From assembly GCF_014529535.1 (NCBI RefSeq), contig NW_023503374.1, forward strand, positions 6,634,001 to 6,698,000: a DNA stretch of 64,000 nucleotides, given 5' to 3'. This document shows, one piece after another, positions 14,067 to 27,800 of this stretch. Made by a program: the position numbers and the translations under genes. This DNA is from Bradysia coprophila (lineage: Eukaryota > Arthropoda > Insecta > Diptera > Sciaridae). Every line of letters starts with the position of its first letter. The first letter of the stretch is position 1. The notes under the pieces are model-generated. The model did not search any database. It was not told the origin of the DNA and saw nothing but the letters and a program-made list of their open reading frames with translations.

Positions 14067-15890
14067 CGCTTTCCGACAAAAAAGTCTTAAGAATGAGAAC
14101 TGCACATGAGAAAGTTGTCCTTGCAACAAAATACTGAATCGATTGTAGGTAAAAATTTGTTCACAAGAAATTTCTTGTTCACAGAAGAGATGTTGGCTTA
14201 CTATATCACACTAAGAGTGGTCATAATGAAGGCTCTTATAGTGCGTCCATGCCTAATCCGTGAACTCCCTTGGGGCTCTCAAGTTCTACAGTGTACATTC
14301 CTCAAGTAATTCGAACACTCGAAATAAGTTAGACCGTATTACTAGGTCGAACAGCAGTAGTTCTTCTAAAGAGGCTGTACCGTACCACTGCCTATCTTTG
14401 AGAAAATTTTTCTTGATTTTCTCTAAAAGTTTTCTCAAAGCTCTGTAAGTAAAGCTCTGTTGTTTATGTCTCATCTACCGTAAGGACAGTCGTTAAGGCT
14501 AAAACTATAAACAGCTTCCTTCAACCATTAACCAAAAGGTGATTCACAGTTTTAGACCAACTGATAATATTTACGGCAGCCGAATTTACGCATTGGTAAG
14601 CCACATATGCCATGATTTACAAAATTCTGTAGCGCCCATTCACACGACGATCAATTTATTTTCTAAGGCCTATCAGGGTGATCTGTATGTGAGACACGGT
14701 GGGGTTGAACAAAACTTAAATAGAGTCGCGACACCACCTCTGATTTTTTTTCATGTTCTTATTGAGGGACTCGCGAGATTGATAATAAATTGAAAATTTT
14801 GGCGTAGAGTGACCTTGCTAGAAACAAAATGTTGTAACAGATACTTGTTGTGAGGCTGGTATGGCGAGTGTGGTATCGTTGTAAAGCTTAGACTGCAGGC
14901 TGATCAGGCATTATTGTTTTGTTGCAGACAGGGTCAACCTGTGTGTTGCAGATGAGTCCTAGTTTCGCCGAGGATGGTGAAAATAAAGTTTTTCAAATAT
15001 TCTACAATTGAGACAAATTTTGTAAAATATATTCTCGGCGTTTAATAGAGCATGGAATCCTCTACCAATATCGCCATTCAAAGATTTTCAAACTTTCTTC
15101 GTCTTGGACATATCACCATTCAAAGATGTCGAATTTTCGACTTAAGCTGGCTGTAGCTACGTGGTCAAGTTGTCGAGGAAGGCCATTTCAACACGAATTA
15201 GCTTAGAATTAGTCCCTCTATCCGTTGCGATAACAATATGTATTCAAATTGACTCGTCGGTCGCGCACGGCCATGAGTGCCGGTTCTCCAAAACGGCTAG
15301 CTGGATCCGCGAACTGAATGTGGTTCCTTATAGTACTCGAGTCCCTCAATAAGAACATGAAAAAAAAAATCAGAGGTGGTGTCGCGACTCTATTTAAGTT
15401 TTGTTCAACCCCACCGTGGAGAGGGATATCTTCGAAATTCTGCCACATTTCTATGAAGAGTAGAATTAAATTCGGTGAATTTTAACTTCCCATCATGTTA
15501 ATAATTTTGGTTTGCCCTTTCCAGATTGGGACTTTACCATGATGCAACGATTGCTAAATAACTTTCGCATAGAATACGCCAAAGTAAAAGGGATTTGGTT
15601 CTAAACAACATTTCAATAATCACCATGGACGCTTTGCAATTTTTATTTGCTAGGAGACGACGCAAATTTAAAGTTAATTCCAATGTTAAGCTTAAGAATA
15701 ACCGAAATATTTGAACAAAAATGTGTGCGTCTGTGTCGCCGGTTCGTACAGGGAAATAAAGTACAATCGACTCGCGATTAAAGGGGAGGAAATAGTCTAT
15801 GAAGTGTACAGAAATCGTTGAATAAAAATTTGCTTTGTGACTTCAAGTAATAAAAGAAAAATCAGCGAAATCTTTTCCATTTTGGTGTTC
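14067..15890. other. non-coding stretch holding a foldback element
   Basis: Apart from the inverted-repeat element at 14695-15418 I see no gene. A short piece around 14645-14680 (ACGATCAA-TTATTTTCTAAGGCCT) recurs near 42968-42993 in the exonuclease gene intron, so it is a dispersed repeat. Confidence 0.5.
14695..15418. mobile_element. foldback element with about 80-bp inverted arms
   Basis: The left arm 14695-14773 starts CACGGTGGGGTTGAAC. The right arm 15338-15418 is its inverse, nearly perfect, ending CCACCGTG. GAGA lies on both outer sides, a possible 4-bp target duplication. The 560-bp interior has no coding frame. It is a non-autonomous DNA transposon of unknown superfamily. Confidence 0.7.
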
Positions 15891-18800
15891 TCACTTTCCA
15901 CTTTTATTGGTAAAAATATTACAAACCTCACCCAAAAATTTCGTTTCTTTCAATAATAAGCTACGTTTCGTACAATTCCTCTCGTTATGTCCAGTCTTGT
16001 TACAAAGCAAACAAATTTTCCTCGATATTTTTAACGACTTCGCCTTAATTTTCGACATTTTCGCACCAAATTTCGCCCAATGACTGCAATTCACTTCATT
16101 GTGCCCTTTGGTCAAACAAATCCAACACTTAATATTCCGTTGATACACATCACAATCATGGTTTGCCACCTGAGTACAGCGATCACACTTATTACAGTGT
16201 TTGTAATACGATTTAACGCATACGGCACACAATTCGCAATGGACATACTTGCCGCCATTCTTGGACGGACAAACATCACATTTTCGGCAGTGAGTATTTT
16301 CCTTGAATGTAAACTTTGCACACCGTTTACAGTAACTGTAGCCCTCGGAAGCGGGCAATTGAACCAAGTTCAATGGAATATTTGTGAAAATTCTGATTGG
16401 TGATCCGTCTTTTCGGCCAGTTGATCCATCGTGATATGATTTATGGTTCGTATAGTTGACCATGTAGTCCACCATGCTCATTTCCGGCATCACATTTTGT
16501 ATGTAGTTTTCCATAAAGTACGGAAAAACCCAGAAAATCGGTAGGACGTGGTAGATTGAATTCACCTTTTTATAGTTGTGCGCAATTGTCTTTAAGGTAT
16601 GTGATAACGGCTCCGTACGGCAAGCAAACGGAGGGTCTGTGAAGAGACACGTCTTTGAATCGCTGAAAAAAAACGTAAATTTAAGCGAGATGTTTGAAAT
16701 ATTTCTTGTCAAATTTTACTTGGCTTCTTTCATGAATTCCTCAAAAGCGGCTCGTTTTTCGGGTCCATCGAAGTAGTAGTCGTTCAACATGTTGTACTCA
16801 AAGTATTCGTTCTTATCGAAAAATATCTTAAGTCGGGAATCGATGTCTAGAACTATGCTCTTGATTTGAATTGATTCATAATTCACTTTTAAATATTCGT
16901 AGAGTCGTGGTGCTCCAATACAAATGACCTTGCTGGGAATGGAGATAGTTAGAATTTAGCATTTATTCCGATTTATTCCATTTCAATGAAAATGTATTCG
17001 TTTTCTTTTAAAAGACAATAGTTTGAAACTTATTTTCAGCAGGACGGAAAAATCTGTGGAAAACTCATCTGTTATCGACATCGACAATAAAAGTAAGCGA
17101 CCCGCTCACGTTAACGTTCTGTTATATAGAAAAGCGTGGCGTAAATTTAATGAAGTAAAAGATTTTGCTTCAGACACTAAGCGATATTATAAACAATAGA
17201 AGTAACAGATTTAGGTTTGCAGTTTGTAATTTTTACATTTTCGATGAATGGTGTTTCCTCACAATTGGTAGAGAGTCCTACTTTACAATTCCACTGAAAG
17301 TCATCTCTGTAGTCTGTACCATGTAAATGCGAGGAGAAGGTACGAAACTGTAATCATTTCTAAAAGCCAAAGACATCTAATCCTAACAAAAATATCTGTT
17401 CCATGACGAACAAAAATAGATCGAAAACTGTTAGATTTTACTTAGATGAGACAATGTTCTATGAACGCTACTCTGAGAAAATTCCAATAGATTTCGAGCT
17501 GTTTTAGAACGAAATTTCTTATTTCTTGAATTTTTAGTAGTTTGGGAACGACTTAGCAGAAAAGGTCTACTGATTTTTGAAGTGTACTCAACCCAAGTGG
17601 ATGATTGTAACAGAATAGTAGAGGACACGACATTTTGTTGTTTTTTTTTTTAATTTTTGTATGAATGCAACAATATTTATCATAACCTTGAAAATAACGA
17701 GGTGTAAATTGTGATAGTCCTACTACGCTATTATAGCAGCATTAAAAATTAATCAAATTCTACAGCAGGAACAACGAAAATTAAAGCTTGAAAAAGTTCG
17801 AAATATTGTGTAAAGTTGACGTCACTGAAATTTTGTTTGTGGAATGCACCAGCTGAATCGAATTTATGTCTATATTTCAGTGACGTCAAACTGTAATAAG
17901 GGAAAAATATATTTCTACTGTGCTACAACTTTATATGGCACTGTGTATTCATCAGACGGCTTTTTAACTGGACCATAACGACTTTTGTTGACTTGGCTTT
18001 AAAAGATTAAAAATCAAATGAGACAAAAATCTGATTAAACAACAATAATTCGACGATGCAAATGCTGGTTACAGATTAAAGTGCCATGCCCACATTACTA
18101 TGCGCATTGCTACAATTGCGCATTGAGCGAATCAGTCAGAAACTTGTACTTAAAATGCAAACGTTTTCAGATCAAAACAACTTTTAATCTTCAACTTGTT
18201 GTCGATTTACGATTCAAAAACGACTCACAACTTTGTTTTATGAATTCTTTCAATCCTTACATAACCGGAATGCATTCCAAGATTCTTGAAATAGGAGTCG
18301 TCTTTGGACATGAACGTAAGCTGAATAAAAGCTTTCTTCTCGGGCATTGTATGTGGAAATACGTCCGGATTGATGACAACATCTTTCATGGAATATAATC
18401 GCTTCAGTGCATAAATGCGTCAGTTTCTGTTTGATCAAATCAATCAATAGCAACTATACCTTCCTGATTGGACATCTTCCTGCCAAAAATCCGTCCATTT
18501 GTTTTTTCAACAATTTAACGGCTATTTGCAGCAATGGCTCGTATTGGTTATTTTCCCAAAACATACATAAATCGATGGTACTGTTGAACAATTCCAATTC
18601 GTAACGATCATTGCCAGAATCGGTGTAAGCTAATGCCAGTAAGTATGGCTTGAAAATATTCGTCAAAACATTAATGTGTAGAGAAATTGAACCAGCCGCC
18701 GTATCGACTGTAGAATTTAGTTTCACTTCCGTCGAAAATGATTTCGTTGACACGCTTGTAAAGTATACTCGGAAGTCTCTCTAGATAATAAGATTTTTTT

Positions 18801-21800
18801 AGGGTGAATCTAGTTTTAATCGAAATTTATTACGTGTCCTCCTATCTGCGTTAAAGATTCGATAATTGCTAGTAGCACAAAAAATCCATGAAGTTTGGAT
18901 AACATTTCTGATACAACCAACGATGAATACGCAGCGATAACTGAATCAAACGAACCATAAGCGATGGATATAGTTAAATAGTAATCATCGTCAATGTAAA
19001 TTAAGATCAAATCAGATAAGCACCAGATTGTTCAGACCATTTGTAACATACCAATTCGACGCAGAACGCGCAGAACGTTATTCTAAACAAAAAATTGTTC
19101 TACGGTATGCCTCTAAAATGCACAGATTTTTTTATAAAATTAATTTTGTTTACAAAGTACCCAATTTTGTCAGCCGCCTGAAATGTGCCGGAGGCCGTTT
19201 CCAGACTCAATGAAAATAAGTATGTGTAAGGTGTTCTGCCAGCAAGAACTATATGGGTATCGACAATTCTGATCAAAAGAATTTTTAAAAACAGTATAAA
19301 ATAAAAAATGCAGGGCCGCCATTTTGTAATTTTCTTACGGGTGGCCTCGCGGGTGGCTGTACGTTTCGAAGTTTAGACGAACTTATAAAAAGATCAGTGC
19401 ATTTTAGAGACATACCGTTGAACAATTTTTTGTTTAGAATAATGTTTTACGTCGATTAAAAATAACTTATAAAAACTTCAATCCCCCATTAACATATTTT
19501 GTGATTGCCAATTTAGACCTGTTGATCGGGTGCGAGGCACATCGGTGATTGTACGTTTATACTCTAAATTGTCATATTGTTTGTAATATTTGGTGTCTAG
19601 GTCTAGGAAGGGGTGTGTCATAATAGGCAAATTAGCAAGAGAACTGCTAACTCTTCTCGTATTAGGAATGTTGCTAGTAGGTAGGTCGGGTAACAGTTAC
19701 CAACCAAATGGTATACGGTCTAAGCACGTCCGTACGTACCAGCTGGTGAATACAAACTTCGATACAGAATTGATTGCCGCTCACTGTAGTAGTGTTAAAA
19801 ATGAAATTTTACAATTTGTTCAATCATTTTGCTGCGACTTTAATATTCAAATACTGAATGATTCATAAAGACGATTTTTTGTAACATTCATTTCAACAGC
19901 CAAAGTTATCTTATCCGTTGATGATCTAATTAATGGATTGAATTGGTTACATGATTTTGTAATCAAAGTTCTTGTGTTTTATCGCAAAATCGCAACATTG
20001 AAAAAAAGCACTTTGGACTCGAAAATGATTGTGAAAAATTAAACTAGCGCAGGAAATCACTCAGTGTCTCATCATCTCCAGAAAAGCTGCGGAGCAGAAA
20101 CATTCTTAGTCTTCTTCGAAGTTTCGTTTTAAGTACAACCGAGATTTTACTTTTCGCTGTGAAATGTAATGACTGAATCGAATATGATCAAAATCCGTTC
20201 ATACTTCAATTTTTGCATTTTGAATGCAAAGTAAACATTTGAAGAATCAATGGTGAACTAATCGAATCTACAAGATTGCAAGCAACTTTTTTCAAAAACG
20301 ATTTTGGTGAAAAGATATCAGAAAATACAAATTCGAAGGAGTAGGATTGGCTGTTCATTTTAATTCTAAATGATTGTTCCAGTTAATTACGAATAATAAT
20401 TTCTGAGTATTTCTTCATTTTATCATGTCCGCGCTTTAGCATAGCAGGGGTGACGCAAGTCAAATTATAAGATTTTCCTTTGTGTTGAACATACACAAAG
20501 CGTATCGAATTTCCTAGCTCATATAATCAGTGCCATTTGTCTTATTTCTCTTACACTAGTCACCACATAGTGGAACAGTAAGGAAATTGCAATCTATAGA
20601 TAAGAATTTTTTTAGTCACGGTTCGAAATTCCAACAGTGAGAATGCTCCTGCCTGCGACAGTTATTGTTGGTCTTTCACTTGCCTTACATCAATTTCAAT
20701 TTTACATTTTCATTTGGCAGTGTTTTCATGTGATGTAAGAATGATTCATTCCAAATTAGTGTATTGCTTGGCAATTTTGCATCTGTATTCGAGTCTCAGC
20801 ATTTTTGTGTTTGCTTCCAATAAATATGAGCAAATCAGTGATTGGAAAAGTGGTTGGATTTCGGGACCTGTGTGTGACGGTTGTACGTATATTAACTACA
20901 CTTGCGGTACGAACGATAAGAATTCACTTGCGGTTAGCCCTTCTACATGGATAGTGCAACGTATTGGCTATATAAACTTCAACAAATGTCGATTCCCTGC
21001 AATTGGACTGAACTTTTTTGGTTTATTTAAAAATCTCCATACATTCGATATATCCGATGTTGAATTGGAAACGTTGAAGAAGGAAACATTTTGGAATGCG
21101 ACTAAACTTAAAAATTTCTTCGCATCGAACAATCGATTAACAGAAATTCCGTCACTTACATTCATCAACACCCAAATCTCGTGCATCGACTTCTCAAATA
21201 ATTCAATTAATCGCATCGATCCAATGGCATTTGAGGGCGTTCACAGTCTTCAAAAATTGAATTTATCTCACAATCGAATCGAGCATTTGGTTGGATGCTC
21301 CGATCTAATCAGTTTAACGACCTTGGACTTATCGAGTAACAATCTGACATCTTTGAATATAGATGTGTTCGAGAAGATGACGGAATTGAAGCATTTGGAC
21401 TTGTCGTCCAATTTGATTGGCAACTTGGAAGTTGGCATATTTTCACATTCGACGAACTTAGAATATTTGTACTTGAGACGGATGAATATTTCTAGCATCC
21501 GATTGGGAACATTTTCGCATCAACATAAGCTGATATCTTTGGATTTGTCCGGAAATCAGTTGAAAGAGTTCAATTTCAATGTCTTCCTGCCTATTCTCAG
21601 GTATCTGAATTCCCTTTACTTGGGACAGAATTTACTGGAAGATTTGATCGGTTTTCGAAATACACTTTTGCCACAATTGACAGTGTTGGACATAAAAAAT
21701 AATAATTTCGAGTGTTCGCATTTGCTACGTTTTATGGAGAGTGTGAATTGGGAAAAACTTAATCTTCTCCTGGATCCGAAGTCGACAAATCCACAAGAAC

Positions 21801-24800
21801 CACACATACGTGGCATCAATTGTGAACAAACTTTAGACAAAATCGGCAACGACTCGCCAAATCAAAACCATTTTGAAGAGAGCGAAAACATTTTCATCAG
21901 CAGCGAAATTTTCGTGATCAAATTAATCCTGATTCTGATCTTCATTGCCATTTCGGTGTATGTGATTGTGTTTCTACTGACAAATCGAGACCGTCTTTTC
22001 AGATCGGAACGTCGACATGAAGTTGATATGCATAATCTAGCACCGAATCGAGAGTATTTCAATGATGGGCTTTCATTGGAATGATTTTATCGGAATCGCA
22101 ATTGTCGAAAGGTAAACAGAAGTACATCAACCGTGGAATTACGAATCGTAATTTTAAATTGAAATCACCAGTTTATCGAAATTATTCGGAAGCAATATTG
22201 AAAACATTTCATGATTGGAAGATTAAGGAAGAGTAAACTCAGTTGTAAAAAATAGTATGTGTTTTAGTGAATGCTCTGTCCCTCCCTCTCTGTGTGTTAG
22301 TGTAAGCTGAAAACACACGAGCAACGCGTTGGGGGGATCGACAGTTGTGCTGCGTTTTCTATTGTTTATCTTGCAGTGAAAATCACAATACAATGGAAAG
22401 TACAGCAACTTAGAATTGCTCGTGTGTTTTCAGTTTTGGCGATCATTTACTATTTCCATTACACTTAACAAGATTTATAGAAGAAGTAGCATTGAGGGCA
22501 TTATTTACTCACTTGACTGGAATATTCACTGAAATGCATTCTTTTTGCAGTCGATATTTGTTGAGAAAATGCGTCCACAAAGTTTTATTTTCATCCATCT
22601 TCTCAACGTAGTTGAAAAGGAGATCTTCAGCAGAAATTCTCCTCATTTTTTCGTGGAGCATTTTACAATTTAATTAGGAAATTACAGACACCTACTAACT
22701 ACATGAATAGAAATTCAAATAGAATTATTTGAAAGCGCACAAACACTTTACCTTCAAATTAGTCTGTACGGATTGCACAGTGAAAAAGCTCAGAGGCGCT
22801 TAGATAAACTTTATAGGTCTGAGGAGCGCCAAAAACCGAAAAGCGCATCGGGCATCGCTCGATCGCCCAGCATAGCCAGTCCGGGCCTGGGATTGCAATA
22901 GATTCACAAATTTAATTTTTTTTTTTTAAATAAATCGTGGTCACGAATTCTTATCCTCGTTCTGCTTCGACTATGCCGTTGACAATTCCATCGTCAACAA
23001 CAGCTCGTTGTCACCGCAATAAAAGGAATATAAAATTTCAAATTTTTTGTTGTAATGATAAGTTTGATGCAAAAAAAATCCCAAGTAAAAGCAAAGGGCA
23101 TATTCAGTGTAATCGTTTTTAAACCACGAAACAAGTTCATCCTATAAAATTCAAGAGACTCTCTTAGCAATACGGATCTCCTTTGCGGTACAATTGCGCT
23201 AAAGTATCTTGGAGTGAGGCAAAGTGTTCACAATTCGGATCGGCCACATCGAATATCGCATTCCTGTACTTCTTGTAAATAGTTTGATAAGCACATCTAA
23301 CGTAATTCTCTTCGGCGAAACAGCCGTACAAGCGCATTTGTAGATTGGCAAAGTTGAATGTACCCTTCGGTTCGACGATGCCCCTTCCTTTTACCTTTTC
23401 CGTGGAATCGTCGAAAACGCCACCACGACAAAACATACAGTAAACTTGGTAGCCAGGTTTACCTAAAGCTTCTACGTCATCTCCACACGAATCCAAAACT
23501 TCATCTGGGAAGAGTCGTCATTAGAGAAGTAGAAATAAAACTTTTCCGGAATAATTCACTAAGACTCACCGTAGCAAATGCGTTCCATTATGGGAACGAA
23601 CAATTTGCTTGTCGGATAAACAAGACCAGTGCTTGGCGAGGCTATCAAAGCGATAACAAGTGATGTGGCAAGAATGATTAAACTATTCATTTTTGTTGTT
23701 TGTTTGTTGTACCGTAGGACTTTCACTGAAGTATGACTTCAGCTCTGTAGTCTGTAGACTTTTTATAGCATTTTCGATTGATCAGGAAACGTGACAGTTT
23801 CGTTTTTAATGTAAAGCAATTAGCACGATTCGTTCAATGATCATGAGTTCATGATAAATTACTGGAATAAAATAGGGCTTATTTTTGGAAATTGTTTGGA
23901 TTTTTTTCCAAAATTTTCCAAGAAAATTGCCAAAAATTTCCACAAACTCCGAACTCCTGAGCTCAGCCTTGCGTTTTAGCTGACTCTCAATTATTTTGTT
24001 TGATTCTTGACACTATCAGTTTTCAAATGTTGTCAAACATGATTAATTTGAAATAATGAGAGCGACAATAATCAAACAAAATCATTGAGAGCTGGCTAAA
24101 ACAGAAGGCTGAGCTCAGGAGTTGCCAAAACCGTTCGTTTGAAATGATGGAAAAATTTGGTTTTTGGACGTTCGCAGTTTTTGGACTTTTTTGCAATTTT
24201 TTGGAAATTTTGGAAAAATTATCCAAAAATAGGCCCTGGAATGAAATAAATTTAAATGTCCCAGTTTCATTTTAACACAACTCTGAGCAGAGCTTAATTC
24301 AGATCGATTTCTTCGAATTTATAAACATTTCAATCATTTGACACCGAAATTGGGAGAAATTAAATACAGATGTTTAAGATTTTAAAGTAATAGAGTTGGG
24401 CCACTCGAACAACTTCGATGCAAAACGTTTTCCCAAGCAAGAATTGAGCTACGATTTTTTTAAAAATTGATTCTGTTAACACATTGCGACCAGCACTATG
24501 CAGCCGCCAAAAATTTCTCAACTTTCCCAATCAACAGAACATGAATGAAGGATTGGGAATCGAAAATATTGGTTCGGACAATTTGTATTTTTAAAGTGGC
24601 TTTACGGATTATACTTTGGACCCGTTTATTAAAAACAATGAGTACATTTTAGAGTTTTGCCGTAGACAAAGTTTTGATCACAATAATGTTCTGCCTAATG
24701 TGAGCAATTGACTTTTGGAATTGTCGTTAACATTCAGCAATTACGATTGAAATCATCAGTTTATCCCAATTATTGGGAAGCAATATTGAGAACATTTCAT

Positions 24801-27800
24801 AATTTATTGGAATTGGAATATTAATGAATAATAAACTTAGTTGTAAAAACCGGTAGGTGTTTTAGTGAAAGCCTTGAAAGCTCTGTCTCTCCGCCTGTAC
24901 AAGCATTGTTATTAGGTAATTTTGGCAATGTCTTACCGAGTTTGTTATGAGAGTTAGTTTAAGCTGAAAACACACGAACAATTTTGTTGATGGGATCGAC
25001 AGTGTGCTTCGTTTTCTATTGTTTATATCACGGTGAAAATCGGAATAATATAGAAAGTATAGCATAATTGTCCACAACAGAAACTCAGAATTGCTCGTGT
25101 GTTTTCAGCTTCATTCACTAATTCCATTACCCTTGATACGATTTATAGTAGAAGTAGTATACTACTAGTAGATATGTATGTAAAAATCGAATCGGAAAGT
25201 TTATTTGTTCTTAATTTCAATGTAAATCTTATAAGCGATCAGAGGTTTCAAAGTCGATGCATCTTTCGACAACAGTCGAATAGAAAAGTAAAACTTCTTA
25301 TCCGGCAGCACTGGTGGAAATTCTTCCGGATTCGGTTTCAAGTTTTTCACATAAAAAAGTTTCTGCAAAGTGAAAATATTGTCTGAAAATTCAATTACCG
25401 TTCACACTGTATTAACGGTTTAAAATTACTTTTCCGATTGGACACCGTTTCGGGAAATTGCTGGCGGGCAGTGTGGTTCGCGCAACCAACTGTAAAAATG
25501 GTTCATACTTCGGATCGCTGAGTAGTCGACAAACGTTGACGGTTCTGTTGAAATATTCCAAATCATAGAGTCCATTACCGGAGTCTACCATGACACGGGC
25601 ATTAACGAACGGATAAATTTCAGTCGAACTGAGAAAGTAAACATTCAATCGCATTTGGTCGTCGATGGAAGCGTTTATGAAAATTCGATCCGAATACGAT
25701 ACAGCTGATACATTGGAGTGAAGCACTTCGAATGGTCGCTGGGGAGTGGGGAAAGGACCGGTCATATCAATTTAAAATGATGGGTGTCAATCATATTATT
25801 ACCCATGCATCTACGGAGCTTTGCAGAGGTGCATTAAGGTGACAAATTAAAGCAAATGCGAAAATAGTGGACACCGACTCTAACTTTTGCTGCATATTTC
25901 GAACAGTCAAAAACACATTTGACTGAATAAGCAGAGTTTTGGACACATATAGTGATCAAATGTCTATTTTAACGACTTTTTAATGATAATCTAACATCTA
26001 GGTAAATTGTAACGATTTGTTACGCCGACGATTTTTCGTTGCGATTGATAATTGTCTGGTTAATTTTCATTTCCAGTGTCAATTTACTCTTCTCAGTTGT
26101 CAAGAGCTACGGTATCTCAATAAACTGGAATTCAGGCATGAGATCTCGACTTCTGCTATTACTTTTTAAGGAAAGAATTTAGTTTCAGTTAAGAATTCTG
26201 ACGATCCGTATCCGTAGTCTAACGTGCTTAATGGGACTTAGCAGCTGATCAATATTTCTAAGCAAGAGAATTTATTATTTGTTCTTAACTTCAATATAAA
26301 TTTTGTATGCAACGATTGGTTTCAAAGCCGAGCCATTTTTGGAGAGCAGACGAACAGCAAAGTAGATTTTCTTGTCTGGCAACACTGGAGGAAATTCTTC
26401 TGGATTCGGTATCAAGTTCTTCACATAAAGTAGTTTCTGTGAAGTGAAAATAATGTCTCAGATTCCCCAAACTTACAATAGCGCCAATCAAAATTACTTT
26501 TCCGATTGGACATCTTTTCGGGAAATTGCTTGCGGTTAGAGATGCCCGAATAACTAACTGCAAAAATGGTTCATACTTCGAATCTTTGAGTAGTCGACAA
26601 ATATCAACAGTTCGGTTGACGTACTCCAAATCATATAGACCATTTCCAGAGTCCACCATAACGCGGGCATTAAGATACGGATAAATGTCAACGGAACTTT
26701 GGAAATAAACGCTCAATCGGTGTCGGTCATCAATCGAAGCGTTTATAAATGTTTGATCCGAAAACGATACAGCTGATACATTTGAATGGTGAATTTCGAA
26801 TGGGCGCTGAAGGAAGAATCAGTCATATTGACTTGAAAATGTTATACATGTGACAGATATAATTACCCAAGCATCTACCCAGCTTTGATGCGGTACATTG
26901 TGTTGAAGAATTAAAACAACAATTGAAACCGACACCAATTTTTCCAGCATCATATTTTCGAAAGTGACACGTTTAACTGAACAATCGTTGGTTTGAGCAT
27001 GGACTAAACATCGTTATCGAAATATAATTGGATAGGTTAACGACTTTTTAATGATAATCTCACTAATAATCTCATTATTATTACATATCGTTATGAACGT
27101 GGCGGCATAGGTTTTATATAATAATTTCAGTGATAAGGATCTTGTTCATTCATTTTTTCCGGACATCATAGCACAAAATCTCATGAATTGTATGGACAAT
27201 TTTAGTTGAGAGAAGAACCTTAACAATGCTGAATTTGCAATCTAGTTCGAAGCCTGAACTGAACAACATCCTTTACAATGGATGTTCCTATTAGGACGGT
27301 TCATAAATTAACTGTTAAAAGAGCGAAAAAACAGGGGGAAACCAGATCATTTAACTAAGCTCGATGGGTGATAGGTCAAAATTTCAACTCTCTTTTAACA
27401 TTTTATATAGTGTTAAAAGAGAATGTCAAAAAGAGTGTTCACTCATCGAAATCAGTTAAATTAACTGGTTCGTTCCTAGTTAACTGGACTTTTACATAGA
27501 AATTTTGACGTATCACCCATCGAAACCAGTTAAGCTACTGGTCATTCTTCTCTCTTTTAAGCTCGTTTAACACTGTATAGGAATAAGAGCGAAATATTGA
27601 ACATACAAGCAATCGAAATTGAAATCATCCCCGATTTTAATGGTTGATGCTCGACAGAACAACAACTCCCATCCTGAAGAATGTGTGGAATAACTTTTTC
27701 CGAATTCAATTTACTTTCGGCTGCAGGACTTTCGATGCATTTGCCTATAGAGTGTTAAGGGGCTCTGATTTCTGACCTCGGGGTCATACGTCAAAATGAG

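Larger units (their letters stand above)
22085..23163. other. intergenic with one half of a duplicated block
   Basis: 22120-22505 is similar to 24745-25150, including a small MITE in each. 22509-22661 (-) holds a 50-codon frame. The rest shows nothing. Confidence 0.5.
23768..25200. other. intergenic with foldback element and duplicated block
   Basis: Holds the foldback at 23874-24237 and the second half of a duplicated block (24745-25150). No coding exon seen. Confidence 0.5.

Noticed and set aside
20643-20735. short frame resembling a signal peptide before the LRR gene
   Set aside because: It is out of frame with the LRR protein and stops before it; the ATG at 20741 gives a good signal peptide by itself.
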